DNA from: Sphaerolaimus hirsutus
Lineage: Eukaryota; Nematoda; Chromadorea; Monhysterida; Sphaerolaimidae
Length of the DNA: 64,000 nt
NCBI GenBank assembly: GCA_964036195.1
Contig: OZ038458.1
Span: 8,879,832 to 8,943,831 of the forward strand
Direction: 5' to 3'
This document shows positions 1 through 11,234 of the stretch, piece after piece (position 1 is the stretch's first letter; each line of letters begins with the position of its first letter). The position numbers and the translations under genes are program-made. Below the pieces are notes generated by a model that saw only the letters and a program-made list of their open reading frames with translations, searched no databases and was not told the DNA's origin.

Positions 1-494
1 TGGGCGCATACTTTGCGGTCCGCCGAGTATACACAGAGTATTATTGTGTTGTTCATCAGCATTTTCATGAAAGTCTGTTTTTCATTTACTCATGAATAAA
101 GTAAATATTTCAAACTTGAAATTTTAAGTGGAGTAGCTCCACAAACCAGTTGATATTCAGCTCTGATCACTGTGATGTGTTGAAATAATACATCATTATT
201 GTTGCGTGCATCCTTTAACCAACACTACTCGCTCAGCATTTCCATTTTTCAATTTCCATTTGTATTCCATGTGTCAATTAGGTCCTGGGCACTCTCACTG
301 TTTTTTTATGTTGTCTTTATGTTTTATGTTACATTGTCTAAACTTCTCCATATTACATTCTACATCATTTACATTCTCATTACACTCAGTTCAGTGGGAT
401 CAAGGGTGGATTTTTCTCAGCTCACACAAACCTGGGGCTATTTCAATGGGTGGGGGGTATTCAAGGCAATATGATAACTCTAATATTCCCGCAG

Positions 495-2468
495 GCATTA
501 ATCTTTGTCTCTGTGGCCAGTTGGTTGCTGTATGGCAACCCAAGGTTGCTGCTGGATATGCTCCTTGTGCTAGTTGCCATTAGGTGCCTTCCTGATGTGG
601 CGCATTGTGTGGATGGCACTTTGCTTCTTGTGGCTGGTATGTGGGGGATAAGGCTTAACTATATTTTTTTAGCCTGGATGACTACAAATTACCGTATTTC
701 CACGAAATACCCCCGGGGGGTTTATTTTTTCAGAGTGCTAATTTTAAGGGGGGTATTGCGAGGGGGTATTATTTACCAGGAAATTTTTGAGACAGATCGT
801 AGTAAAGATGGGCTTTTACGTACCCAAAACTGGTAATAAAAGTGACAAAACAGGATATATTTAAATGTATCGACATGGGTAGATGGCTACACAAACTAGT
901 CTCATGTGTAGCATGATGTACCTTTTTCCAGACGGGGGTATTTTGAGGGGGTTATTTTTTCCTCTTCTCAAAAAGTCCTGGGGGTATTTCGAGAAAATAC
1001 GGTAGACAGAATTCACCCTTAGCCCAAGGGGTGTTTTGTGGTAAATGGTTTGTTTAACTATCATGGTAAATAATTTGCAAAATAATGAATACCATATATC
1101 CTTGAATAAGTACCCTGGGGAGTTATTTTTTCACCAGAATTTTTTCAAGGAGGGGGGTTATTTTTCGAAAGAAAATCCAGGAAAGTTTCCAATTGATTTG
1201 TAGTGTGAACAGGTTAAATTAAATTCATCTATATATTTTATTATGCATTCATAATAACTTTACACCACCAATGACTAAAATTTGTGCTCATCATAGGGAT
1301 GGCCAAAAAATGTTTTTTTAATGACCCTGATTTAAAAATAAAAAAAACGTGGGTTTTTTTAAAAAGCTCCCAAATATGGTTATGGGTCAACATATACAGG
1401 TATATCAGACAATTGCCAGTACTTTGTGATGCTAAATATAGCCATGGAATGGCTGTGGAGCCATGGGATATCATTACACATGGCTATTTCTGTCAAAAAA
1501 TATCCATTTTTTGTCGACTTGTTACTTAAATAGGTATATCGCCTTTCGTGACTTCAAGTCAAGTTTCACATGGAATAGTGCTTGAATAAGGTTATAAAAG
1601 AAGGCTAATACATTGACAGTGATGTTTCACACTGTATGTGTTTGTGGGAGCACATTGGCTGGATATTATATACTACACTAACATATCACGGCTTACTATT
1701 ACACAATAGCATGAACAAAGTTTTCACACTAAAAATGCTTCAAAACCAATGAAAACAATCACCAATGGTAAAGTGTATGTGAAATTGCGCGCTTGCGCGC
1801 AAAAAAATTGCAAATACCTAGTACATAGTACAAAAAATTTTGGTTGACGTTTTTTTTATTTAAAAAAAACCGGTTTCGATGTCTCTGTTTTAAAAAAAAA
1901 ACAAAAAACATTTCTTAAAGGACGGTTAAAAAACATCGGCCATCCCTAGTTCATCGGCATCGGAATCATTCAAATACACAACATCCATACACATACTTTT
2001 GAGAAAAAAAAATTATATTTAGGAAGAACGTTCTTTTGTGTTTACCTACGCTGCATTCGACGAAAAGCAGATCATGGGTTTTTGGTCTGTTTTGCTTCAT
2101 CGAAACATTTTCTTGTTGTGATACGACTCATTTGTAGTATAGATCATAAGGGGGGGTTATTTGAGTATGAGTTGTTTTTCTCACGTTCGCAAGAGGGAGG
2201 GGCTAATCGTGGGAGGTGGGGCTTATTCGAGGATATACGGTATGTACCTAGTGAAGTTTCTAAACTTGAACAACTTATCTAAACATTGTTTCTGGTATGC
2301 GAATGTTTAGCTGAATATTTTAGGAGATATATTTTGTTTAACAACTGCACCTCCAAATTTTCAGGGGCCATAGTTCTGCCAGTTGCTCTGGCGGCGACTA
2401 TGACGAGCCCATCCCCTGTGTGGATTGAATGTGTATGTGTATTTTTCATATTTTACTGTTTTTGTTGA
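495..2468 (+). CDS. Unidentified membrane protein, two C-terminal exons (partial)
   Basis: Two exons join in phase. Exon 495-636 follows a TATTCCCGCAG acceptor and ends in G before GTATGT (phase 1). Exon 2365-2468 follows TTTTCAG and restores the frame, running to a stop at 2466-2468. The joined peptide is strongly hydrophobic, with segments such as ALIFVSVASWLLYG, LLLDMLLVLVAIRC and LLLVAGAIVLPVALAATM, so it should be an integral membrane protein with about three helices here. The N-terminal part lies before the window. The last exon may instead splice out at GAA before TGTGTATG. The intron (637-2364) is mostly transposon: copies at 690-1004 and 1090-2242, the second holding a nested hAT-type element. 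I do not recognise the family. The phase match and good splice sites are the main support. Confidence 0.5.
690..1004. mobile_element. TACCGTATT-family MITE (GGGGGTATTTCGAGG type)
   Basis: The ends are inverted copies of TACCGTATTTCCNCGAAATA. Inside are further GGGGGTATT-like repeats and a TTATTTTTTC tract. The flanking TA is the likely target duplication. It lies in the intron of the 495-2468 gene. Confidence 0.8.
1090..2242. mobile_element. TACCGTATT-family MITE (CCTCGAATAA subtype), split by a nested element
   Basis: The left end reads TACCATATATCCTTGAATAAG and the right end TTATTCGAGGATATACGGTA, which are inverted copies. A hAT-type element at 1294-1948 has inserted into it. Confidence 0.7.
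1294..1948. mobile_element. hAT-type MITE with TAGGGATGGCC ends
   Basis: The terminal inverted repeats TAGGGATGGCC and GGCCATCCCTA bound 655 bp. The flanking octamers GCTCATCA (1286-1293) and GTTCATCG (1949-1956) match at 6 of 8 positions, consistent with a worn 8-bp hAT target duplication. It has no transposase frame. It contains the GCGCGCTTGCGCGC hairpin at 1787-1800. A related element begins at 61481. Confidence 0.8.
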
Positions 2469-3250
2469 TAAATAATTATCTGCCTGTATTGAATTGTTTA
2501 CTGTTCAAAAAGAAATACCCTCCTTTCCAAATTGGAAATTCTATGGGAGCTTGGTATGAGCAGTGCTGGGTAATTTATTACATTTTGTTGTCGCAACTGG
2601 CTCAAAAACTTAGAAATTTGACCCAAATACCCTGATTATGTATAGTTATATGTAAATATGACCTAAATTTCTACGTGACAATAATTGATATTGATGAACA
2701 AATTTTTACCTCCTTTGGACGATTCGCTTTGAAAAGTTTTTTGGGTAGCTCAAATTCACCACATTAGTCTTAGCATTGAACCTGAATAAATAGCAGCTTT
2801 TTGATCCAGAATATGGGAATGTAGAAACCGGTTGCTCGTATTTGCCACCAATTTTTATTTCCCCCTAAAACGTTGGATGAACGTTGGATAACTTTGGATG
2901 AACCCTAAGATTTATCTGACTCAAAAAAAACCGGATGTTTAAACAGTTTGCAATTTTAAGTACGCGTTTGAAGTGTCTACTTCTAAGTCGCTAACTCCAA
3001 AATTTTGAAAAATTGAGCTAACCATGAAAACGACATAGAATTGGCACCACATATGGGTATTTGACAAATTTCAAAAAATTCAATGTCACTTTTTTAAATC
3101 GAATTTTGACATGTTTAGAACTTCCGCGTCAACTTTTTGGAGTTCTTGACTTTTTGTACCACATTGAAGTTGTCGTTACTTTTATAGCGCTTTCAACCTT
3201 TTGCTCGGACACATTTTCATTTGTTTTTGTTTTTCTACCATTCACGCATC
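2469..3250. other. No feature recognised
   Basis: AT-rich sequence after the 495-2468 gene. I see no convincing exon, RNA gene or bounded repeat. Confidence 0.5.
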
Positions 3251-3391
3251 CAGTGGGCAGTCCCGTAAGCCCTGTAAAGTGTAAAGTAAAGTGTCAAATG
3301 TCATGTAGAATGTCAATCAAAACAAAAAACGAAAAGATTTTATTACTGAAATTTGCATGATAATTGACATTTTACAGGACGACTGCCACCA
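3251..3391. mobile_element. Palindromic introner-like MITE, diverged
   Basis: The left end GGGCAGTCCCGTAAGCCCTG and the right end CATTTTACAGGACGACTGCC are diverged inverted copies. Arms carry AAAGTGTCAAATGTCATG-type motifs like the copy at 51740-51930. Confidence 0.6.
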
Positions 3392-4674
3392 AGTGGATTG
3401 TGGTTGGTATTGTGTCGGTATTACGCATGCATTTGCCACCGAAAAAATATCTAATTTATTTTTGATTTTTAGAAGAAATTCTATTGTATGAATCCCTTAT
3501 TATGATTTCTACATTCTGCAAAAAATGTTATGTTTGCCACCATTAAATTAGTTTTCAAGTATCGCATTGTTCCATTTCATTCCGTCTTTCACTTTTTATT
3601 CCCGTTTTGTATACTCATAATTACGTCCGTTTTTTATTTGAGATATTTTTCGTATAAATTAGTTGCACTTGATGTAGGTTTTTGTTGACTTTTTCATTTC
3701 CTGTAATTTTTATCTTTATTTTCACATTTTTATGTTAAAGATAAGTACTGTAAAATTTGCGGGATATTTAGATTTCATGACTTCAGCATTCCATAAACTG
3801 TCGTGATATATTGAAACCCATCTGAGCTTTTATTATTTGTTTGCATCAGAAAAATTCCAAAATAGCAAAACACCAATGAATAAATGCCTACTCAAACTGC
3901 AGTCTATCCAGTTAAATATTTAATAACAGACCCTGTGCGATCAAAGTCAAACAGTAAAGTGTGCACAGTTCAAACACGCACTTTGCTCGTTGAAATAACT
4001 CAACCCGCTCTGCGTGAACGCCGATCGAGTCGCCGCAACCAAAACTTCTCTGTTCCGCGTCTCATTTGCGCAAAGGACTGCATGCGCTCGCGCGGCGCTG
4101 CGGGTGGGTCGCTGCCGCGCTGCGGCGACGCCGCGCCGCTGCACTCGTGCTGCGTGATCGATGCGGCCGGCCTGTTGGTTTTGGTTGCGGCCATTTCATT
4201 GCGCGATTAATGCGTTTTTGGGGCGAATGGTTGGTTTTTTTGTCTTGCCTGGTTAATTCCGGCCGTTCCGAGTTTATTGGCGTTGTCGCCGTGTCGTTCT
4301 CTTGTGCTGCCTGATGTTACGGTGATGGCAAACAACTTTGTTCTCCATAATCAGTTGTCAAATTGGCGATAATCGCTGATTGGTTGTTTTACTACACTGT
4401 TTTGTCAACTCTCCGGGAACTGCACCCTAACCATTTATCATTTCGCATCTGCACAAATATTTTACAGGCACGTTTTCACCGGTTCAGCACTGTGGGGGTG
4501 CGCTGTGCCGCGCTGCCACCCACTGTTTGTTGACAGACCAAGGCGCAAAGTTTTCTTTGCTGTTTATAATTGTATATTGACGCGATGAAAGGCTTTTTAA
4601 TGAGCTCCCGACGTTTTATGGTAAAACGGTTGTCAGGTATTGCGATCTAGATCCAGTTATCAGATGTTACGATG
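3392..4674. other. Intergenic; CpG-rich stretch 4000-4550, nothing else recognised
   Basis: The stretch 4000-4550 is unusually CpG-rich for this region, with short reading frames open on both strands but no splice-consistent exon. It might be regulatory DNA. Confidence 0.35.
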
Positions 4675-4801
4675 TGGGGGCACTCCCAGACCCCGTAAAA
4701 TGTAAAATGTCATGCACTTTGCCATTTTCCAGGGCATTTTACATGACTTTTGACACTTTGCATGACATTTGACATTTTACAGGGTCTGGGAGTGACACCT
4801 G
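4675..4801 (-). mobile_element. Palindromic introner-like MITE
   Basis: A compact palindrome whose arms carry CCCAGACCC(C/T)GTAAAATG and internal TGACATTTTAC and CATGACTTTTGACA motifs. On the minus strand it runs from CAGGTGTCACTCCCAGACCC to GGGAGTGCCCCCAC, so the 5' CAGGTG is kept and the 3' AG is lost. Confidence 0.75.
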
Positions 4802-5579
4802 AGTCCGATTCTGTTACGTTGCCAGTCGTGAATGGCGGAGGGTATACAAATTTCAGCGGTCAAGTGACAGGAAAAGTTTTGATAAAAAGTAGTGTAAAAT
4901 ATTTTCCTATTGGCAGGCCATACATAAGTGTGTGGGACACTAATAAAGCAATTTCATTTTCTTGTAACTTTTGTTCCCAATATTATCTCTTTCCACACCT
5001 TGCAAATTTATTGTCCCTCGCGGGTGCAGAATTAACCCCTCTATAATTTTATTGTCATGCAGTTTGTCGTGCGCTGCGTCACCACGACACGATTTAACCT
5101 AGGACTCTTTAGTAGCCGCTGAATGTTCGATATCAAAAGTACCTGAAAACGTCTCGACGACCGCTGGGCGATTTCAAACAGCGGCGACAATTTTTGCACG
5201 CTTGAATTGACGCGCAGCGCAAACAACGCATGGGATTCACGGTCATCCGTAAAAGGCGTCATAAAAGGTGCTTGTAAAATCGCACAAATTCAATAGTGTT
5301 CATGCATTATCACCGGGGGGAATGTTTGCCTTCGAAAAAAGCGATTAAATTCATTTCGTGATTTCGTCTCGGTTTTCATCCGTTTGGTGTTTAGTTTGGG
5401 CCGCGCCGATGGGCGGCGCTTTAAACGCCGTAAAAATGACATCATTATTGTGATGCGTTCAAGGGTGAGTGCCACTGTAATGGCACCATTTCGAAGGTGA
5501 AAGTACACCTGCCACATTTTTTTATGTCAAGACGGCATGGCAATCCTTTGGCACAGAATAACTGAAGAACCAGGCGACT

Positions 5580-6130
5580 GTAAACATTGTGGTTTTACGG
5601 CCGCCCGCTTGTGTGTTTTTATGCGCCCGCCTACAGTATGATAACAATAGTGGATCGCTTGATTAGTGCAAGCATGAATGTCGCCCGGCCGGCTGTCACG
5701 TCAATGCCCCCAGCCAGCGATACGAATCAATTATTCATCATGCGGCACGCGCGCCGCCACGTCAAGATCAAATATTGTCTCAGATGCACGCGAGCGGCAG
5801 CTACGGGGACCATGGAATTAGCTGTCGCCGCGGCGGCGGCGCCGCTCTCTGCGCACGCGCGTCGATCTTCTAAATTAGATTTGCCGCTTCCACCTTGGCC
5901 GGGCTTACAAATGTCACAATGTCAACTGCGGCCATCGCGAGAGATTGGTGACATGCGCGCGGCCCGCATGCCCGCAGTGACGTCTTTACATTGCGTCGCC
6001 GCGCCGCGCCGCCGCACCAACACAAACGGCCGATTGGCCCGGTTAGCGGCGCGCGGCAGATGCATCGCTGCTTGTATCTTCATGGCACGACCGTTGTCTT
6101 TGTGGGCACGCGCCGTTACATAGCCGCTAA
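5580..6130. other. CpG-rich island 3' of FoxB
   Basis: A GC- and CpG-rich block containing GCCGCGGCGGCGGC-like runs and scattered TAATTA and AAATATT motifs. A 178-codon frame is open on the plus strand (5587-6123), but its composition (Ala, Arg, Met) and lack of recognisable motifs do not look like a protein. A cis-regulatory block for FoxB is one possibility. Confidence 0.3.
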
Positions 6131-6357
6131 TTAATTAGTAAAGCACGTTTATAAATATTTTCTGATGTGTCTGTGGATACTTAAATAATATATATATCAT
6201 GATGATACGGATGCTGGAAAATAAAAATGTGGAACAAAGGGGAAAATAGTGCTCTGGGCGAATGTAAATACACACGACTCGGTAAACAAACAACTAAAAT
6301 AATCGAAATGGTGTTTAGGTATCTTTTAAAAAATATTCAGGTAAATGGTTTGTACAA

Positions 6358-6530
6358 TACTGTATTTCCTCGAAATCCCCTCCCTTGAATTAACCACCCC
6401 CTCGGAATACCCGCAGGTGTTTTTGAGTTGGGGAAAGAATACCCGTCACCCCCCCCCCTAGAAATACCCCCCTCAAAATTTCCACTCTGAAAAAATAACC
6501 CCCCTGGGGGTATGTCGAGGAAATACGGTA
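6358..6530. mobile_element. TACCGTATT-family MITE, short copy
   Basis: The inverted ends TACTGTATTTCCTCGAAATC and TGTCGAGGAAATACGGTA enclose C-rich GAAATACCCCCC repeats. It lies just 3' of the FoxB stop codon. Confidence 0.75.
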
Positions 6531-6602
6531 CATGCCTTTCAGATCATAACAAATCACGTAGGTAATCACATTGGGACAACTTCATGCAACTCGTAGAAGA
6601 TT

Positions 6603-9519
6603 TCATGCAGACCGCAAAATATCAGTGATAGAAAATCTCGAAGACGATTCACTTGTGTGCGCTGTTGAGCCGTGCGTCGTGGTCGCACAGGGCACCGGCT
6701 GCGGCGGCTCAAACTTTTGCCGGATCGACTGCAAAAACTGCTGCGGCTGTTGCATCGTCTGCGTTGATGTTTATCGAGCGTGATGGCTAAATAGTATGTA
6801 CTTAGTAACTACCGTATTTCTTCTAATATAACGGCGGTTTACTAATAGAAGGGCGTCTTCAATGGCGCCACACAAGCTAGTTTTCATGGTTCCAATTTGA
6901 AAACTCTATCGAAATCTTGTCGATCTGCTTAAACAGTGGTTCATGGACTGATCGTTTCTGTAAGCTAATAATTGCATCATAATACTAGTGCGCCAAGTCT
7001 AAGTGATCGGTTACGGGATGGTGGAAGCGTCAATCAGCGTTCGTGTCCCCATCCGAGTTTGAACGAGTTCTCAAATTGGAACCATGAAAACTAGCTTGTA
7101 TGGCCAGAATAGAAGGTAGGTACACTTCTTCGAAAAAATTTTGGCCACCAAATAAATAGAAGGGCGGGTTTAAAGACTGACAATAAAATAAAAGTGCGTC
7201 CTTCTATTCGAAGAAATACAGTAGGACGACTAAAAACTAAAAAGATATCTGCAAAAGAAACTAACCACGAACGAGCTAGTAGCTCGTGGCTGCGGGTGGC
7301 GGAACGCAGCGGCAGCAGCAAAAGCCGCCTGCTGCCTGAGCAGGAGCTGGATGGCAGCCTGGTGGCGCACCTGCGCCAGCAGCAAGCCCACGGGTGGCGG
7401 CGGCGGCCGCACTTGCTGCTGCGGCGGCACGTTGGCTCCACTGGTGCTGGGCGGCAGCTTGGCGTCCGGCTGCGGCCACAGCACGGGCGGGCGCCAGTTG
7501 CCCGCGGTCACCACGGTGCCAGCGCCGACAGTTGAACGACTTCCTGCGGGCGGGTGCGGCTGCAGTCGCGGCGGGTTGGTGTGCGTCGGTCTGGTGAAAG
7601 CTTCCTGCAGCGCGCTGCATGCGGGCGCGTCGACGGACTGAGACCCGCGGCTGAAATTTGGTGTACTCAGTAGACAATGATTCTGATTTCTCAGGTCTGA
7701 ATTCTTTGACGTGCAATTGTAAGATACCAACACGGAAGCGGCGTCGCTGCTAGACTTTGTCAAGTTGAGTGCTGTCGCGTCGCCCTCGCTCTGCGTCGAT
7801 TTCATTTTTGCGCCGCCGCTGCCGGCGCGCTCCAGCTGCAAAAAAGACGTACACAATTAAATTTACATCCATGAAATGATTATGATCGGCCATATCACCA
7901 GACCAGTTGAAAGACAATTACCCACCTTGAATCTCTTTCTCCTTCTGAGCGCGGAGCCGTTTTCGAACATGGCCAGCGCGTTCGGGTGCACCGCCCAGTA
8001 GCTGCCCTTGCCCGGGCGGTCCGACCGCCGCGGCACCTGCTTTGTGGGTAACGGAATGATCACATTGGGAAAATGGTGATATATATTCCTGGAGAATCCC
8101 AAGTATTGTATAATACTAGACAGTGCAGTGGGTTCGGAAATCCAACAAAGACTTATTCACATTCATATTTAGATTGGCTCTAACCACACTACCTTAAATC
8201 CTCGAATAAGATCCCAAGGGGTTATTTTTTCGTCAGTTTTTTGAGTGGGAGTTATTCAAGGAAGAGTTTTTTCCTCAGAAGTTTCAGGAAAACATGGAGA
8301 AAAACATAGTATCCATTTTAAAATTCGTGTTCATCCTTCCAGGCGTAGATTAATTTTGCCTTTCTGTCTACATAAATCGTTTATGGGGGGTATTCAAGAG
8401 GGTGAATATGTTTAATGAGAGAGTTATTTTTTCCTCACCATTATTCAAGAGGGGTTATTCAAGGGGAATTTATTGAAGGGGGTTTTATACGAGGATTTGC
8501 GGTAGTTTACAACCGAAAGTTTGAAAACTCATAAATCATTCTTGAACGCATATGAGTTTACCGGAATGAAGTGTCCGTCAACTAATGGGGATTGAAAAAA
8601 TGAGTGAGCTGATTTATGAGTTTTCAAAATTTTCCTAGCAAGCTAGTGTGTGTAGGCACATGAGTGTAATTTCGAAAAGTTATGTTCTGGCCGACTGCAT
8701 TGACTTTAAGAATCAGCGGGCGCCAAAGCGGTGAAACGACAACTAAGTTTTTTTCAACTACCTATTATACACACAGCACTTTTGACACCATATTCACATT
8801 ATCCCACAGCCCATCCCACGCTAAATAGTAATTGTTGCCATGAAGGATTGTTCATGAAAGACCGCCACTTGACAAGAAGATGACTTAAAGATGTCTTAAT
8901 AGTGGCCGAATGATTTACGTCGTTCCAGTTAGGCAACGACGCCCAAATGTTTTTAAAGGAGTTGACGCACTGCGCCCGTCGGCAGCAAGATAACTCCTGT
9001 CACTTAGCGTCCACACACACTAGTTGACATCAAAATTGGTGTCAACTAAATGTGGTTAATTATGTGATTTCAACTTTCCTATGTGATCATCATCAGTGTG
9101 AGATCATCATCCACGTAATCATCAGCATATTTTACCTAGTTTTTTTCATTAATTGATATTGTTTCTGTTAATTGTGATGCTTCAAGAATTTTCTTATTTT
9201 TTGACATTCAGTTGACATTTATTAGCGATGTCAACTAGTGTGTGGGCCCTTACTCGAAAAAAAAGTCCAACCAAAGTCACCACAAAGTAACCGAGCAAAC
9301 TTTTATGAAGCAATCATTAAAGCTGAGATTGTGCCGCAGCGAATTCTGCCAACGCTGGGTGTTCTTCCTATAAAACGGGAACTGGTCCATGATAAACTTG
9401 TAGATGTCGCTCAGCGGCAGTTGCTTGTCCTGCGACGACTGTATAGCCATGTAGGTCAGCCAAATGTACGAGTAGGGCGGCTTTTGTTCTTCGTAGGAAT
9501 GCTTGCCCGGTCGCGGCAT
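6603..9519 (-). CDS. FoxB: Forkhead box B transcription factor (FoxB)
   Basis: DNA-binding nuclear transcription factor. Four exons (minus): 9301-9519, 7926-8036, 7266-7835 and 6603-6758, joined by phase-0 GT-AG introns, give about 351 residues. The start [20 protein letters not shown] is the FoxB-type N-terminus. The forkhead domain spans about residues 12-110: recognition helix [19 protein letters not shown] (exon 1), then the wing region [17 protein letters not shown] and [15 protein letters not shown] (exon 2). Intron 1 cuts the domain right after the recognition helix. Exon 3 is rich in Pro, Gln and Ala. Exon 4 begins with TMQQPQQ and ends with an eh1-like repressor motif, FSITDIL, three residues from the stop. 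Intron 3 (507 bp) is mostly a nested pair of MITEs. The exon 3-4 junction is the least certain part. Confidence 0.88.
6810..7223. mobile_element. TACCGTATT-family MITE (TTCTAATAGAAG subtype) in FoxB intron 3
   Basis: The ends TACCGTATTTCTTCTAATA and TTCTATTCGAAGAAATACAG are inverted copies. Internal motifs repeat the TCTAATAGAAGGGCG theme. Another MITE (6869-7102) is nested inside. Together they fill about four fifths of the intron. Confidence 0.75.
6869..7102. mobile_element. Nested MITE with ACAAGCTAGTTTTCATGG ends
   Basis: Inverted repeats of about 33 bp (ACAAGCTAGTTTTCATGGTT at the left, its reverse complement at the right) bound this element inside the 6810-7223 MITE. No coding frame. 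Confidence 0.7.
8190..8504. mobile_element. TACCGTATT-family MITE (CCTCGAATAA subtype) in FoxB intron 1
   Basis: The left end TACCTTAAATCCTCGAATAA and right end ATACGAGGATTTGCGGTA are diverged inverted copies. GGGGGTTATTCAAG-type repeats lie between them. Confidence 0.65.
9010..9249. mobile_element. MITE with CACACACTAGTTGACATC ends in FoxB intron 1
   Basis: The left end CCACACACACTAGTTGACAT and right end GATGTCAACTAGTGTGTGGG are inverted copies. Related ends recur at 14050-14249 and 63114-63136. Confidence 0.65.
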
Positions 9520-10100
9520 GGCGGCAAATATCGAACTCTGATAATAAATTTAGACAATGAGCCAGCCGCAAAAGCAATTGGTGCGAAGCGGTGAACTGGC
9601 ACGAACGCATGCACTTCAGCCGGCCCGCCTCCAAACCTACGGCCGACCAATCAGCGTGCAGTTGCGCTATCGATGCGGCCGCCGCGTGTAATGGTCGCGC
9701 ATGAAATGTCCGCGCTGCGGCGGCGCGGCCGGTCGCCGCGTCGGCAATGAGACGAGATCACTCAACCAATATTTGAGGCGGCGCTAAGCTGACGGCATTA
9801 ACTGCGGGATCAGTGGACGGCGTTCAGCTCAGGTCAATGTTATGCTTGCAACTGATTAGGGAGATGACCGCATTCTTATTGTCATGCCAATTGATAAACA
9901 AGACACGTGCGCAGGCCCAATGTGTGTTATTTCGATTGCGTGCCGCATGAGCCTTTGTGCATGAAGGCCGGGCACATGCACGCAATGGAAAAGCGCAAAG
10001 TAATCATGCTCACCGCGGCGCCGATAGCTTATCAGCTTAGCCCGCACTGCGCACTTTAACCGTGTAATTAATTGCACAACAAGAATGACGATTGTCGTCT
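9520..10100 (-). promoter_or_regulatory. Probable FoxB promoter and 5' region
   Basis: GC-rich, CpG-dense DNA directly upstream of the FoxB start codon, containing a CCAAT-box-like CTGATTGG on the minus strand near 9646-9653. I cannot place the transcription start. Confidence 0.35.
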
Positions 10101-11234
10101 GCCGACGCGGCGCGGGTCTTACCCCGATGTCAACAGCGAGAGCGGCGCAGAGCAATCTTTCACAAGTAATCAAGTTTCACACGTCACGAGAGTACACAAC
10201 GACACGCTTAAAGTTGATAAAGTACCGGTACTTTTTGAAAGGTAAACGTAAACGCGAAAAATTATGTCAAATACTTGAGTAGATGCGGAAAATGTTGGTA
10301 TTTCTATAACTAAGAAGACTCACTTTTTCTTCACATTATTCGTGTTCCGGGTACAAATATTATCTTTAGTTTTCATCTCAATCTAGTCACAATTTTGCTG
10401 CATTGCATGGGCCAGATTCATCATACTGATGCGTGCTGTACGGAAAACACAGCTTCGGTATTAAGTACAGAATTGCCGCCTTTTCAATCCTTTCAGTATC
10501 CGGGTATATTCGCAGGAAAATGAAAAATATATATGAATATTTACGGAAAAGGTAAACCTAAAGGTATTTACATTTAGTGGAAGGGTAAACTTCCCCGAAA
10601 TTTTCCCAACTGTGTGCGCTCATTTCATGCTTACAAGTTTACAATCCGTGCAGATTAGAGCGATTTAGCCAAGCAGAGTGCAGCAAAACCAAGTAATAAT
10701 AATCATGAGAAAATCAAAGTCTCACCACACCCATTCATTCGATTTCCCGCATTTAATTATACCTTGCATGCCCTGGGGAATATTACAAGTGATATAATAT
10801 TGACTTCAGTTCAATTGAAACTGTCATGTTAAGTATATTTCTATTTACCGTAATCGTGGTGAAATAATATATTTAATAACCGTATGAATAATCACCTTTA
10901 ATAAGCTTTAGTGAGCACATGGATAAACCGTTTTGCGCGAACATAACAATGCAGCAGATCACCAAAATCACACCCAAGAGCGGAGAATTTCGTCACAAAG
11001 ACACCAACAATACCTAATCCTACTCCTACCCAATCCTAAAATGCACTTCAAGTGACGAGAAAAGTTACAAAAGTGGCAGATTATAGTCTTTTTAGTATTC
11101 ACTTCACCAATAGCGTCGTTTTTCATCACCTTCACCTATCAAATGAACATTTTCCCTTCATTACCTTTCTTGTCACTTGAAAATCTGCGGAATTGAACTC
11201 CCTATTCAAAAGCATTTTAGAGATAGCATCAGCC
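10101..11234. other. Intergenic between FoxB and SOD1, nothing recognised
   Basis: AT-rich sequence without a convincing exon or bounded repeat. It should include the SOD1 3' UTR at its upper end. Confidence 0.4.

Noticed and set aside
5587-6123. 178-codon plus-strand frame
   Set aside because: The composition follows the CpG-rich DNA, and there is no motif or neighbour support. Listed only as a CpG island.
7194-7641. Plus-strand frames across FoxB exon 3
   Set aside because: GC-rich codons leave other frames open; the minus frame joins in phase to the forkhead exons.
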